64,000 nt of DNA, taken from positions 248,001-312,000 of the forward strand of contig NZ_JAMSHO010000001.1 of the NCBI RefSeq assembly GCF_040147005.1. Reading direction: 5' to 3'. The notes under the pieces are model-generated. The model saw nothing but the letters and a program-made list of their open reading frames with translations, did no database searches and had not been told where the DNA came from. Of this stretch, positions 42,419 through 54,050 are shown in pieces (position 1 is the stretch's first letter; every line of letters starts with the position of its first letter). The position numbers and the translations under genes were made by a program. The stretch is from Halomonas sp. H10-9-1. Its GTDB lineage: Bacteria > Pseudomonadota > Gammaproteobacteria > Pseudomonadales > Halomonadaceae.

Positions 42419-43789
42419 TCATATCGCTGCCAACGGTCCAGGCCTGTCACACCAGTCGCTGCGGCGCCGCTGGCGGTAGTAGGCGATCAGCGTCACCGAG
42501 CGCACCAGGGTGAAGAGGGTGAAGGCCAGCCACAGCCCGTGGTTGGTGAGTGAATCCGGCAGTAGCGCCTGGCCGAGCCACCAGGCGGGCAGGTAGGCGG
42601 CGAGCCCGGCGAAGATGCTGTTGCGCATCTCGCGGATCGCCGTGGCGCCGATGAAGACGCCGTCCAGCAGATAGCTCCACACCGCGATCAGCGGCATGGC
42701 GATCATCCACGGCAGGTAACTGGCGGCGGTGTCACGCACTTCCGGCAGGCCGGTGAGCAGGGCGATCAGCGCCTCGCCGCCCAGGGCGAAGGCCAGGGAG
42801 GCGAGGCCGGCGGTGGCCAGCGAGAACCAGGCCGCGCCACGCACCGTCTGGGCGAACTCCGCCCAGCGCCTGGCGCCTACCGAGCGTCCGGTAAGGGCCT
42901 CGGTGGCATGGGCGAAGCCGTCCAGGGCGTAGCTGGTGAGCATGATGAACTGCAGCAGCACGGCATTGGCCGCGAGCACGGTGTCGCCCTGGGCGGCGCC
43001 CCGGGAGGTGAAGAAGGCCATCACGAAGAGCAGCCCCAGGGTGCGCACGAAGAGGTTGGCGTTGACCGAGAAGAGCTCGGCGTAGGCGGCCAGTGCCAGC
43101 AGCCGATGGCGCAGGAAACGGCCCGCCAGGAGCCTGAACTGGCGAGAGACCAGCCACAGGCCGAAGGCGAGGGCGGTGTAGTCGGCGATCACCGTGGCCC
43201 AGGCCACGCCGTCGCTGGTCATGCCCAGTCCGACCACGAACAGCAGGTCGAGGGCGATATTGACGCCATTGGTGAGCACCAGGATCGCCAGGGTCACCCG
43301 CGCGTTCTGCTGGCCCAGGAACCAGCCCAGGATGGCGTAGTTGGCGAGCACCGCCGGCGCCGAGAGGATGCGGATCTCGGCATACTCGGCGGCCAGCGCC
43401 GTGGCCACCTCGCTGCCGTCGAGCAGCCACAGCCCCAGCGCGATCAGCGGCCGCGACAGCAGGATCAGCGCCGCACCGATGCCCGCCGCCAGCAGCAGCG
43501 ACTGGCCGAGCAGGTTGCGCACATCCGTGTCGCTCTCGCGCCCCACCGCCTGGGAGGTGAGCCCGGTGGTGCCCATGCGCAGGAAGCCGAAGCCCCAGTA
43601 GAGGAAGCTGAACAGGGTGGCGCCCAGGGTCACCGCGGCCAGGTAGCGGGAGTCCGGCAGGTGGCCGACCACGGCGGTATCCACCAGCCCCAGCAGCGGC
43701 ACGGTGATATTGGAGAGGATGATCGGCCAGGCCAGCGTCAGGATGCGCCGGCGCACGGACGCAGGGGACGAGGAATCCGAGCGGCTCAC
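42419..43789 (-). CDS. dinF: MATE-family efflux protein, DinF type
   Basis: A 456-residue MATE exporter with 12 predicted transmembrane segments: LAWPIILSNITVPLLGLVDT at the start and GRSVGARRWAEFAQTVRGAA in the second half are DinF-like. It uses ion gradients to export cationic or oxidised compounds and is SOS-linked in E. coli. Start GTG 43789 with GGGAGA five bases upstream is preferred; ATG 43807 in frame has no ribosome site. No LexA box was noticed in the upstream gap. Confidence 0.85.
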   Translation of the reverse strand: MSRSDSSSPASVRRRILTLAWPIILSNITVPLLGLVDTAVVGHLPDSRYLAAVTLGATLFSFLYWGFGFLRMGTTGLTSQAVGRESDTDVRNLLGQSLLLAAGIGAALILLSRPLIALGLWLLDGSEVATALAAEYAEIRILSAPAVLANYAILGWFLGQQNARVTLAILVLTNGVNIALDLLFVVGLGMTSDGVAWATVIADYTALAFGLWLVSRQFRLLAGRFLRHRLLALAAYAELFSVNANLFVRTLGLLFVMAFFTSRGAAQGDTVLAANAVLLQFIMLTSYALDGFAHATEALTGRSVGARRWAEFAQTVRGAAWFSLATAGLASLAFALGGEALIALLTGLPEVRDTAASYLPWMIAMPLIAVWSYLLDGVFIGATAIREMRNSIFAGLAAYLPAWWLGQALLPDSLTNHGLWLAFTLFTLVRSVTLIAYYRQRRRSDWCDRPGPLAAI

Positions 43790-43847
43790 GAGGGTCTCCC
43801 GAGGCATGCGAGCCGCGCAGCATGGCCGGCGGCGGGGCATAACGCAA

Positions 43848-43873
43848 CCGCCCCGCTTCAAGAAGCGGGGCGG
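43848..43873. terminator. Hairpin terminator after the ferredoxin gene
   Basis: Perfect stem CCGCCCCGCTTC / GAAGCGGGGCGG (12 bp, tiny loop), between the yfhL-like ferredoxin gene and dinF. It is followed by TTGCGTT on the minus strand, a weak T-rich tail. Confidence 0.7.
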
Positions 43874-43905
43874 CGTGGCGTGCTGGCGAGCCGATCAGCC
43901 GGCCG

Positions 43906-46616
<2,711 letters not shown>

Positions 46617-46726
46617 GCCGGATTCCTCGTTGTGCTGTTGGTGTCTACGAGTACGTTATTGAGCGTGGATCATAGCACCCGGCCAGCAGCGGCGTCATGC
46701 GGCCGCCCGGGTTGGGCGGCCTGGTG

Positions 46727-47584
46727 TCAGCCGTTCTGTTCGATGCCCTGCACGTACCAGGGGGCGCCATCGCGCAGCTCGCGCATCAGGTGCCAGGTCT
46801 CGTTGAACTCGTTGTGCTCGCCGTTCTCGTCGAGGATGCCGTGGAAGACCACCGTGGCCTCGGCCTGCTGGCCCACTTCCTGGACCATCCCCAGTTCGGC
46901 GAACAGGCGCACCACCTCGGTGCGGTTGTTCGCCGGGTGACGGGCACGCTCCTCGCGCAGCAAGTTGTAGAGCTCCGGGGTGACGTACTCCTGGATACCG
47001 GCGAAGTCGTTGTTGTCCCAGGCGCGCTGCAGGGTCATGAAGTGCTCCTTGGCACCGGCCAGGAAGCGTTCCCGGTCGAACCACTCGGGCTCGCCGGCGA
47101 AGGCGCCACCGGCTGGAGCAGCACTGGCTGGAGCAGCGCTGGCCTGGAAGGGCTGGGCCGTGGCTCCGCCGCGCGTCTCCTCGGCGCCTGGTGCGGGGCC
47201 TCCCGCCACCGCCGGCCGCCGGCGCGCCAGTAGCCGGAAGAGCAGGAAGGCGATGCCGGCCACCACCAGGATATCCATCAGCCTCAGTTCATCGAAGGCG
47301 CCGCCGAAGAACAGTGCGGCAAGCAGCCCGCCGGCGAGCAGGCCGCCCAGCATGCCGGGCATGCGCGAGCCGGCGCGGCCCTGGGTGGCGCGGGTGCCGG
47401 TGGCCTGATTCTGGGTTGCGGCAGGCTGTTGCTGCACGCTGCGTGATTGGGTGCCGAAGCTCTTGCCGCCACCCAGGCGGCGCGCCTCGGCGTCCTGCAG
47501 GGCAGGGCCCAGGGTGAAGAGGCCGGCTACCAGCATGATCATGAGGTGGCGCAGCAGGGAGGTGTGAGCGAATCGTGAGGTCAT
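46727..47584 (-). CDS. Tim44-like domain protein
   Basis: A 285-residue protein with an N-terminal membrane segment or signal (residues about 12-32), a glycine-rich stretch and two hydrophobic segments (LLAGGLLAALFFGG and DILVVAGIAFLLFRLLA). The C-terminal Tim44-like domain reads REERARHPANNRTEVVRLFA then NGEHNEFNETWHLMRE. The family has no proven function in bacteria; membrane-bound proteins with this domain are widespread in Proteobacteria. Start ATG 47584. Confidence 0.85.
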   Translation of the reverse strand: MTSRFAHTSLLRHLMIMLVAGLFTLGPALQDAEARRLGGGKSFGTQSRSVQQQPAATQNQATGTRATQGRAGSRMPGMLGGLLAGGLLAALFFGGAFDELRLMDILVVAGIAFLLFRLLARRRPAVAGGPAPGAEETRGGATAQPFQASAAPASAAPAGGAFAGEPEWFDRERFLAGAKEHFMTLQRAWDNNDFAGIQEYVTPELYNLLREERARHPANNRTEVVRLFAELGMVQEVGQQAEATVVFHGILDENGEHNEFNETWHLMRELRDGAPWYVQGIEQNG

Positions 47585-47686
47585 GGGGGTGTCGTCACCT
47601 TGTAGGAGATGAGAGTCGAGTCAGACCATTCTAGCGGCTATTCTTGGGGCTTCCATGATAAACGCACAACAAGGGGAGCGAGCGCC

Positions 47687-48262
47687 ATGCGCTTGACACG
47701 AGAAGAGAGCCTGCTGCTGATCGTCGACCTGCAGGCGGGCCTGCTGCCGGTGATCGAGCACGGCGACCAGGCGGTCAACGAGGCGGCCTGGCTGGGCGGC
47801 CTGGCCGAGTCCATCGAGGTGCCGGTCTGGATCACCGAGCAGTATCCCGAGGGACTGGGGGGCAGCGAGCCGCGGCTGCTCGAGGCGCTGCCGGGGCACC
47901 GGCGATGGCAGAAGCTGACCTTCGACGCCTGCGCCAACGCCGAGTTCGCCGCGGCCCTGGCGGAGAGCGGCCGGCGCCAGGTGGTGCTGTGCGGCAGCGA
48001 GGCGCATATCTGCGTGATGCAGACCGGCCTCGGCCTGTTGGCGGCGGGCTACGAGGTCTACTGGCTGACCGAGGCCTGCGCCAGCCGCCGCGCCGGCGAG
48101 GCGCGCCTGGCCCGGGAGCGCATGGTCCAGGCCGGCGCGGTGGCGGTGAGTGCCGACATGGTGGCCTACGAGTGGCTGCATCGCTGCGACGACGAGCGCT
48201 TCAAGCAGGCCCACCGCCGCTTCCTCAAGGCACGCGCCTCGCGGCCGCTGGTGTTTGTGTAG
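47687..48262 (+). CDS. Isochorismatase-family hydrolase
   Basis: A 191-residue cysteine hydrolase. Catalytic triad: Asp in LLIVDLQAGLLPVIE (near residue 13), Lys in RWQKLTFDAC (near residue 72) and Cys in EAHICVMQTGLGL (near residue 112). These enzymes hydrolyse amides or vinyl ethers; YcaC-type members are common neighbours of stress genes. The substrate is unknown. The ATG at 47687 follows AGGGGAGCG. The upstream open part of the frame is discarded. Confidence 0.88.
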   Translation: MRLTREESLLLIVDLQAGLLPVIEHGDQAVNEAAWLGGLAESIEVPVWITEQYPEGLGGSEPRLLEALPGHRRWQKLTFDACANAEFAAALAESGRRQVVLCGSEAHICVMQTGLGLLAAGYEVYWLTEACASRRAGEARLARERMVQAGAVAVSADMVAYEWLHRCDDERFKQAHRRFLKARASRPLVFV

Positions 48263-48325
48263 TCTGGGAAAGCGTGTTGTCAGCGACTTGGTGAGAGGCG
48301 CCGGGACAGCCTCGATTGGGCCAGC

Positions 48326-49105
48326 TCAGGCGGCACCTTCGGAGCGGGTAAACACCAGGGTGTCGCCCTCGCTCATGGCGGCGTTGTAGGCGTAGCCGGC
48401 CACGTCGAAGTCCTTGAGGCCCTCGGGGTCGTCCAGGCGCTGGCGGATCATCCAGGCCGCCATCAGGCCACGGGCCTTCTTGGCGTAGAAGCTGATGATC
48501 TTGAGCTTGCCGTTCTTCTCGTCCTTGAACACCGGGGTGATCACGCGTGCCGTGAGCGCCTTCGCATCGATCGCCTTGAAGTATTCGTTGGAGGCGAGGT
48601 TGACCAGCACCGGGCTGCCGCTCTGCGCCACGGCGCGGTCGAGTTCGGCGGTGAGAGTCGCGCGCCAGAAGGCGTAGAGGTCCTTGCCCGCGGGGTTCTC
48701 GAGCCGGGTGCCCATCTCGAGGCGGTAGGGCTGGATCAGGTCCAGCGGGCGCAGCAGGCCGTAGAGGCCGGAGAGTATGCGCAGGTGCGCCTGGGCGAAG
48801 GCGTTGTCATCGTCGCCGAAGGTGTCGGCCGCAAGCCCCACGTAGACGTCGCCCTGGAAGGCCTGGACGGCGGGCTTGGCGTTCTCCGGGGTGAAGGGCG
48901 TGTGCCACTCGCCGTAGCGGGCGGCATTGAGGGCCGCGAGCTTGTCGCTGATGCCCATCAGGTCGCTGAGCCGCTGGGGTGAATAGTCGCGCAGGATCTC
49001 GATCAGTTCGCGGCTACGCTCGAGGAAGTCCGGCTGGGTGTAGTGGGCCGTGGTGGCCGGGGTCTCGAAGTCCAGCGTCTTGGCGGGCGAGATCACGCTC
49101 AGCAT
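48326..49105 (-). CDS. yaaA: Peroxide stress protein YaaA
   Basis: A 259-residue DUF328/YaaA-family DNA-binding protein. The start [19 protein letters not shown] and the central [12 protein letters not shown] and [18 protein letters not shown] segments are diagnostic. In E. coli YaaA lowers free iron and protects DNA during H2O2 stress. Start ATG 49105 with AGGAG upstream. Divergent from the Sel1-repeat gene; the 279-bp gap between them shows no recognisable element. Confidence 0.94.
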   Translation of the reverse strand: MLSVISPAKTLDFETPATTAHYTQPDFLERSRELIEILRDYSPQRLSDLMGISDKLAALNAARYGEWHTPFTPENAKPAVQAFQGDVYVGLAADTFGDDDNAFAQAHLRILSGLYGLLRPLDLIQPYRLEMGTRLENPAGKDLYAFWRATLTAELDRAVAQSGSPVLVNLASNEYFKAIDAKALTARVITPVFKDEKNGKLKIISFYAKKARGLMAAWMIRQRLDDPEGLKDFDVAGYAYNAAMSEGDTLVFTRSEGAA

Positions 49106-49384
49106 GGGGCGCTCCTGAATCCGGTGGGGGTCGGGTCGAGTATACCAAGGGCGCCCCGCCTGAGGGGCTATCGAGGCGATAGCCGGTGGGCGCGGCGAGG
49201 GCGCTCAGGGGGCCGGGTTGGTGTCGCGGCGATACCGCTCCTTCCGGGGTTGAGTCCCCGCGGGGGCGGGCGTATGCTGGCCGGCCGTTATGCCCCGTGG
49301 ACCGGGGTGGGCCAGATGACAGACGCCGCGCACAGGGTGGTGCCGGCTGTCTTTTTCTTGCGATACAGGATTCGGTGGAAGGCC

Positions 49385-49900
49385 ATGACACAGGCATCAT
49401 CACTGTTCACCCGGCTCGAGTACCGCCTGGCGGAGCAGCTCTTCCATACCCGCTGGCTGCCTCGCTCGCCGCGCACCCAGCGTTTGACCATGCACCTCTT
49501 TCAGCGCTGTGCCGACGCCGGTCATCCGGCGGCGCTCTCCACCTATGGGCATATGCTGTTCCATCGTGGCCTGTCGCCCCAGGACAAGGCCCGCGGCGCC
49601 CGTTACGTGCTCGAGGCGGCCCATGCCGGCGACTCCCGTGCCCAGTACCAGGCCGGGCAGATCTACGAGAATGGCTGTGCCCTCTATCCGCGTCGTGACG
49701 ACCGCGCCGTGACCTGGTATGCCCGCGCCGGCGAGGCGGGCCACCCGCTGGCCGCCCAGCGCCTGGCGCGGGCCTACCGCGAAGGCCAGCTGGGCCTCGC
49801 GGTGGACGCCGAGCGCGCCGCCCACTGGCAGTGCCTGGCCGACCGTGCCGCTGGATTCGGCGAGCCGCTGGACAGCGTGGAAGACGAGACGCGACACTAG
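49385..49900 (+). CDS. Sel1-repeat protein
   Basis: A 171-residue protein made mostly of Sel1-like (TPR-related) helical repeats: CADAGHPAALSTYGHMLFHR, then AAHAGDSRAQYQAGQIYENG and RAGEAGHPLAAQRLARAYRE. Such proteins act as scaffolds for protein contacts; the partner is unknown. No signal peptide. ATG 49385 is preceded by TGGAAGG. The following exonuclease gene is on the same strand. Confidence 0.85.
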   Translation: MTQASSLFTRLEYRLAEQLFHTRWLPRSPRTQRLTMHLFQRCADAGHPAALSTYGHMLFHRGLSPQDKARGARYVLEAAHAGDSRAQYQAGQIYENGCALYPRRDDRAVTWYARAGEAGHPLAAQRLARAYREGQLGLAVDAERAAHWQCLADRAAGFGEPLDSVEDETRH

Positions 49901-49963
49901 CCTGCGAGGCGCCGTTCCGACGGCGCCCTTCCTTTCGTGGCTGCCTCGAGGATCCTGCCCGCC

Positions 49964-50464
49964 GTGACGCTACCGACCCTGCTCGATATCGAAGCGTCTG
50001 GATTCGGGCGCGGCAGCTATCCCATCGAAGTGGGGCTGGCCCGCGCCGATGGCAGCAGCTGCGCCTTCCTGATCCAGCCCCTGCCCGAGTGGACCCACTG
50101 GGATCCCAAGGCCGAGCTGCTCCACGGGATCAGCCGGGCCCGCCTTCGGCGTGAAGGGCGCCCGGTGCGCCAGGTGGCGCAGTGGCTCAACGACGAGCTC
50201 GGCGAAGTGAAGATCTGCTACAGCGACAGCTGGGGTTACGACAACACCTGGCTGTCGCTGCTCTTCCATCACGCCGGCATGCTGCCGGCCTTCCGCCTGG
50301 AGGCCTTGCGCAAGCTGCTCGGCGAGGGGCAGCTGGCGCTGTGGACGCCTACCAAGGAGGCGCTGATCGAGGAGCTGGGTATCCACCGGCATCGCGCCGG
50401 CGAGGATGCCCGGCTGCTGCAGCTTACCTACCAGCGTACCCGCGAGCTGGCCGGCGAGGCGTGA
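49964..50464 (+). CDS. DnaQ-like 3'-5' exonuclease domain protein
   Basis: A 166-residue protein with the exonuclease motif I LLDIEASGFGRGSYPIEVGL (DxE, near residue 6), motif II in CYSDSWGYDNTWLS, and motif III in HRAGEDARLLQ (HxAxxD, near residue 147). It lacks the other domains of epsilon or RNase T. Likely RNA or DNA trimming, unknown substrate. GTG 49964 with AGGA upstream is preferred; an in-frame GTG at 49937 has no ribosome site. Its stop codon is one base from the end of the convergent LOG gene. Confidence 0.75.
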   Translation: MTLPTLLDIEASGFGRGSYPIEVGLARADGSSCAFLIQPLPEWTHWDPKAELLHGISRARLRREGRPVRQVAQWLNDELGEVKICYSDSWGYDNTWLSLLFHHAGMLPAFRLEALRKLLGEGQLALWTPTKEALIEELGIHRHRAGEDARLLQLTYQRTRELAGEA

Positions 50465-50465
50465 C

Positions 50466-51014
50466 TCAGCGCGCCAGCCGGGCTTCCAGCATATCCAGCA
50501 GCTCGAGGGGAGTGCTGGCGTCGAACAGCTCGGCGCGGGTGCGGGCATTGAGGAAGCCCTGTTCCACGGTGTTGTCGAGGAAGGCCAGCAGGGGCGAGTA
50601 GAAGCCCACGCTGTCGAGCACGCCGATGGGCTTGTCGTGGAGCCCGAGATAGTGCCAGGTCCAGGCCTCGAAGAACTCCTCCAGGGTGCCGATCCCCCCG
50701 GGCAGCATGATGAAGGCGTCGGCATGGGCTGCCATGCTGGCCTTGCGCTCGTGCATGTTGCGCACATGGATCAGTTGGGTCAGGCCGCGGTGGGCCTGCT
50801 CACGCTCCACCAGGTGATCGGGCATCACTCCGATCACCTCGCCGCCGGCCTCCAGGACGGCATCGGCCAGGGCCCCCATCATCCCGATGCGTGCGCCCCC
50901 ATAGACCAGGGTATGGCCGCGGCGCGCCAGCGCCTCGCCCAGCCTTCGGGCGTCGGCCAGGTACTGCGGGTCACGGCCCTCCCGTGAACCCAGGAAGATG
51001 CAGAATCTCGGCAT
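50466..51014 (-). CDS. LOG-family protein (cytokinin riboside 5'-monophosphate phosphoribohydrolase type)
   Basis: A 182-residue LOG family (TIGR00730) protein. The nucleotide-binding motif is ADAFIMLPGGIGTLEEFFEA (PGGxGTxxE, near residue 104) with LVYGGARIGMMGALADAV in the first third. Members cleave nucleoside monophosphates to the base and ribose 5-phosphate. Start ATG 51014 with AAGGAG upstream. The physiological substrate is unknown. Confidence 0.9.
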   Translation of the reverse strand: MPRFCIFLGSREGRDPQYLADARRLGEALARRGHTLVYGGARIGMMGALADAVLEAGGEVIGVMPDHLVEREQAHRGLTQLIHVRNMHERKASMAAHADAFIMLPGGIGTLEEFFEAWTWHYLGLHDKPIGVLDSVGFYSPLLAFLDNTVEQGFLNARTRAELFDASTPLELLDMLEARLAR

Positions 51015-51128
51015 GCTCTTCTCCTTGGCAAGAGTATCCATCCTGGCGCGCCCTGCGTGGCGTCGCCAGCGTGAACCATAACGCCGAGGGGCGCCACCAG
51101 GCGCCCCTCCAGATCGCGTAGCCGTGCC

Positions 51129-51251
51129 TCAGCGGGCGGCGTCGGCGTCGCGCTTCATGGCCTCGCGCAGCAGCTTGACGCCGACCACGAAGATGCCAAG
51201 CATGCTGATGATCAGGGCGAGGCTGGCAATGACATGAGTATCGACGTACAT
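51129..51251 (-). CDS. 40-residue single-span membrane protein
   Basis: Encodes MYVDTHVIASLALIISMLGI, then a hydrophobic run FVVGVKLLREAM and a charged tail KRDADAAR. AAGGAG lies nine bases before the ATG at 51251, a good ribosome site. One transmembrane helix (residues about 7-27) with a positive C-terminal tail. I do not recognise a family. The strong ribosome site and codon use resemble the neighbours, and it sits between the LOG and DUF501 genes on the same strand. Confidence 0.65.
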   Translation of the reverse strand: MYVDTHVIASLALIISMLGIFVVGVKLLREAMKRDADAAR

Positions 51252-51308
51252 CGGGGGGCTCCTTGTTGAGCATCTTATGGTCAGGGGGTAGAGGGTGCGC
51301 GGGGTGCT

Positions 51309-51830
51309 TCAGGGCAGACAGTCGGCGACGCCGTACTCGGCGTCCATCCAGCGGCCGATGACGTTGTTGCCGCATAGATGGTGGGCGTACTGGGTGTGCA
51401 GGCAGCGCACCTGGTCCCAGTTGGCGATGCCACCGATGCCGCGCTCGGTGAGCACGCCATCATAGCCGAGCCGGATTACCTCAGCCTTTTGTGTCTCGCT
51501 CATGTGTCCCCAACGCGCGGCGACATAGTCACGGTGGCTGGCATGGTAGGCGGCGAGCCACTCGGGCTCCTCCTGCAGGCGGGTCTCGAGCCGCTTGATG
51601 GCGCCGTCGGCTTCGATGCGCGAGATCACCACCTTGAGCCGCTCGGAGCTCAGCCAGTAGAGGGTCGGGAAGGGCTTGCCAGCGACGATCGGCGCCATGC
51701 GCAGCACCAGCGGGGTGCCCTCGCCATCGGTGGCGGCCACGGCCTCTATGCCGCGGGGCGCGCGGCCGAGCTGCTCGGTGATGATCGCCAGCTGGCGGGG
51801 ATCAGGCGGGTTATCGGTCTGGATCACCAT
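51309..51830 (-). CDS. DUF501 family protein
   Basis: A 173-residue protein whose region VLRMAPIVAGKPFPTLYWLS and C-terminal GGIANWDQVRCLHTQYAHHL match the DUF501 pattern, with His and Cys residues that could bind metal. Function unknown. Its start overlaps the end of the upstream small gene by 20 bp, so the two are probably co-translated. Confidence 0.85.
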   Translation of the reverse strand: MVIQTDNPPDPRQLAIITEQLGRAPRGIEAVAATDGEGTPLVLRMAPIVAGKPFPTLYWLSSERLKVVISRIEADGAIKRLETRLQEEPEWLAAYHASHRDYVAARWGHMSETQKAEVIRLGYDGVLTERGIGGIANWDQVRCLHTQYAHHLCGNNVIGRWMDAEYGVADCLP

Positions 51831-52128
51831 CGTCGGGGCCCTGTAGAAACTTGTTTGACTCGCCGACGGCCAGGAAGAAGGCGCGATTGAGCTGGTCGGG
51901 GGTGGGCACGTAGTACCACTCCCGCTCGCAGTATTCCGCGGCCCGCGCTATCAGCACGTCATGGAGTCGATTGAACGGCGCATCATAATCGTAGGGGTCG
52001 GCGCCGAACAAGCGGATATGGGGGTAGTCCGCGAAGCGCTCGACGAAATAGCGCAGCAGTTGCGCCTCCATGGCGCGGTGGCGCTCGGTATCCTCCGGAT
52101 CCAGCCACAGGGTGTAGCGGATGGCCAT
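51811..52128 (-). CDS. Conserved hypothetical protein, 105 aa
   Basis: A 105-residue cytoplasmic protein with no signal or membrane segment. The text YTLWLDPEDTERHRAMEAQL, then EREWYYVPTPDQLNRAFFLA is compact and acidic with many aromatic residues. I recognise no family. It overlaps the DUF501 gene and follows ybaK with a 42-bp gap on the same strand. Confidence 0.7.
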   Translation of the reverse strand: MAIRYTLWLDPEDTERHRAMEAQLLRYFVERFADYPHIRLFGADPYDYDAPFNRLHDVLIARAAEYCEREWYYVPTPDQLNRAFFLAVGESNKFLQGPDDGDPDR

Positions 52129-52170
52129 GGTGGGCTCCTGTGCAGGGTTATCTCTGTTGGCGGACCTCCT

Positions 52171-52656
52171 CTACGACCAGTCCCCGGCGCCTCTGGACAG
52201 TGTAGCCAGGCGTCCGCCGGTGAGCCTGAGCAGGTCGGCAGGTGCCAGGCGGATCTCGAGGCCGCGGCGTCCGCCGCTGACATGGATCGTCGGTTGACCC
52301 TCGGCACTGGCGTCGAGGAAGGTGGCCAGGCGGCGCTTCTGGCCCAACGGGCTGATGCCCCCCACCACGTAGCCGGTGGCGCGCTGGGCCTCGTCGGCCT
52401 CGGCCATATGGGCCTTGCGGGCGCCGGCGGCACGCGCCAGGGCCTTGAGGTCGAGCTTGCGCGATACTGGCACGATGGCCACCACCAGGCGGTCGTCATC
52501 GAGCCGGGCCAGCAGCGTCTTGAACACCTCATCGGCGGAGAGCCCCAGTACCCGGGCGGCCTCCTCGCCGTAGGCGGGGCTGCGCGGGTCATGGTCATAC
52601 TCGGCCAGGGCGAAGTCGACCCCGGCCTTCTCCAACTGCTTGACGGCGGGGGTCAT
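52171..52656 (-). CDS. ybaK: Cys-tRNA(Pro) deacylase YbaK
   Basis: A 161-residue YbaK-type editing protein which hydrolyses Cys wrongly attached to tRNA(Pro). The conserved FKTLLARLDDDRLVVAIVPV (with the editing Lys), TGYVVGGISPLGQKRRLATF (GXXXP loop) are present. The ATG at 52656 overlaps the stop of the upstream thioesterase gene (ATGA). The longer open frame upstream is antisense noise. Confidence 0.92.
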   Translation of the reverse strand: MTPAVKQLEKAGVDFALAEYDHDPRSPAYGEEAARVLGLSADEVFKTLLARLDDDRLVVAIVPVSRKLDLKALARAAGARKAHMAEADEAQRATGYVVGGISPLGQKRRLATFLDASAEGQPTIHVSGGRRGLEIRLAPADLLRLTGGRLATLSRGAGDWS

Positions 52657-53060
52657 GCGTCGACGGGCTCCTCCTGGAGATGGGATTCCAGCGCCTCGCG
52701 CAGCTCGCCCACGATGGGGATGGCCTGCTTGGCGTCGTGGTCGAAGTGCACCATCACGGTGTGGCCCAGGTTGGTGAGCTTGCCGCCCTGGCGTGCCTCC
52801 TGGCTGACGGTGAAGGAGCTGTTGCCGAGCCGCGAGACATAGGTGCGGATCTCGATCTCCTCGCCATACTGCAGCTCGGCGCGATAGTCGACCTCCATGC
52901 GGGCCATGATCAGCCGCCACTTGCGTGGGTCCAGGTCCGGGGTGAAGAGCCGGAAGAGGTCGTTGCGGGCCAGCTCGAACCAGGCCGGCAGGCGGGTGTT
53001 GTTGACGTGGCCCAGGGCGTCGGTGTCGTAAAAGGCGGGCTCGACGGTGCGAACGAACAT
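52653..53060 (-). CDS. Acyl-CoA thioesterase, 4HBT (YbgC/FadM type)
   Basis: A 135-residue hotdog protein. AFYDTDALGHVNNTRLPAWF carries the YxDTDxxGHVNN signature with the catalytic Asp near residue 15. EIEIRTYVSRLGNSSFTVSQ follows. It hydrolyses acyl-CoA esters in the cytoplasm. Start ATG 53060, overlapping with ybaK downstream as an operon. Confidence 0.9.
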   Translation of the reverse strand: MFVRTVEPAFYDTDALGHVNNTRLPAWFELARNDLFRLFTPDLDPRKWRLIMARMEVDYRAELQYGEEIEIRTYVSRLGNSSFTVSQEARQGGKLTNLGHTVMVHFDHDAKQAIPIVGELREALESHLQEEPVDA

Positions 53061-53121
53061 CTGGCGTTTCCTTGTGGTTATCGCTCTAGGATGACTAGCT
53101 TTGCCCCGAGCAAGCGTTCGG

Positions 53122-53961
53122 TCAAGTATCGCGGGAAGGTCTGCCTCTGCCCCGGTGTTCCGCGCGTCGGTTGCCCAGCCAGGCCTGGAGGCGGGTCCAG
53201 GCGACGAGCCACAGGGTGGCCACGGCGAACCCGGCCAGGGTGCCCAGTGCCAGGCCCAGGGTGGGGTAGGCGAAGGAGACGCACAGCGCATAGCTGAGCA
53301 GCGAGCCGAGCCCCATCGGGTAGTGCTTGATCACCGTGGCCACCGGATCGGGACCGTGGGTCAGGTGCAGGATCACCAGGAAGGGATACATGGTGACCGG
53401 GAAGGCGGCCATCACCCCGGCCCAGGCCGCCGGCAGCACATGGGCCAGGCCGGTGATCACGAAGATGATCACGGCGGCAAGCAGGGCGCGTACGACCAGG
53501 GCGGCCCAGGAGAAGCGTCCGGTGGGGCGGGCTATGCTCTCCGGCACGCGGCGGTAGAGCCAGGTGAACAGTGCAATGGCGGCCAGGGTGGTGAGGGTGC
53601 CGGTGAGGCGGTCGAACTCCACCCGGGTCAGCACCAGGCTGACCGCCAGGAAGGCGGCCAGCCCGGCGGCGGTGCCGGCCACTACGCCGGGCAGCCCCGG
53701 GCGGCGCCCGGCCAGCAGGTAGCCGCCGCCCAGCGCCAGGGTGGCGGTGAAACCGGCCAGGGTATGTACGGCGCTCGTGGCGGCGAAGCCCGGCGAGAGC
53801 TCCAGGCCGATGAAGAACAGGGCGATGGCGGTGCCCAGCGGATAGCCCGCCAGCAGCCCCGCCATCCGCGGGCTGACACGCACGGCGATGGCACCGAGGC
53901 CCAGCACCATGCCGATCGATACCGCAAGCTTGGCCAACTGCCAGCTCAGGGGAACTTCCAT
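53122..53961 (-). CDS. Hypothetical multi-pass membrane protein
   Basis: A 279-residue hydrophobic protein with about nine transmembrane segments, including GMVLGLGAIAVRVSPRMAGL and GYPLGTAIALFFIGLELSPG near the start and FPVTMYPFLVILHLTHGPDP at mid-protein. The two GL-AGYP and MAAFPVTM segments suggest an internal duplication of a four- to five-helix unit. No family identified with confidence. A transport role is only a guess. Confidence 0.75.
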   Translation of the reverse strand: MEVPLSWQLAKLAVSIGMVLGLGAIAVRVSPRMAGLLAGYPLGTAIALFFIGLELSPGFAATSAVHTLAGFTATLALGGGYLLAGRRPGLPGVVAGTAAGLAAFLAVSLVLTRVEFDRLTGTLTTLAAIALFTWLYRRVPESIARPTGRFSWAALVVRALLAAVIIFVITGLAHVLPAAWAGVMAAFPVTMYPFLVILHLTHGPDPVATVIKHYPMGLGSLLSYALCVSFAYPTLGLALGTLAGFAVATLWLVAWTRLQAWLGNRRAEHRGRGRPSRDT

Positions 53962-54050
53962 TCTGTTTTCCTTAGCCTTATTTGGCGGTAGTTGTCATGG
54001 AGTGTGTCGCGCCATTCGTCGAAGGCTGGGCCACCAAGCCCGGTGGGCTC

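Noticed and set aside
49106..49384. Structured RNA in the yaaA-Sel1 gap
   Set aside because: The segment has GC-rich inverted stretches but does not match the tRNA, SRP RNA or riboswitch patterns I know.
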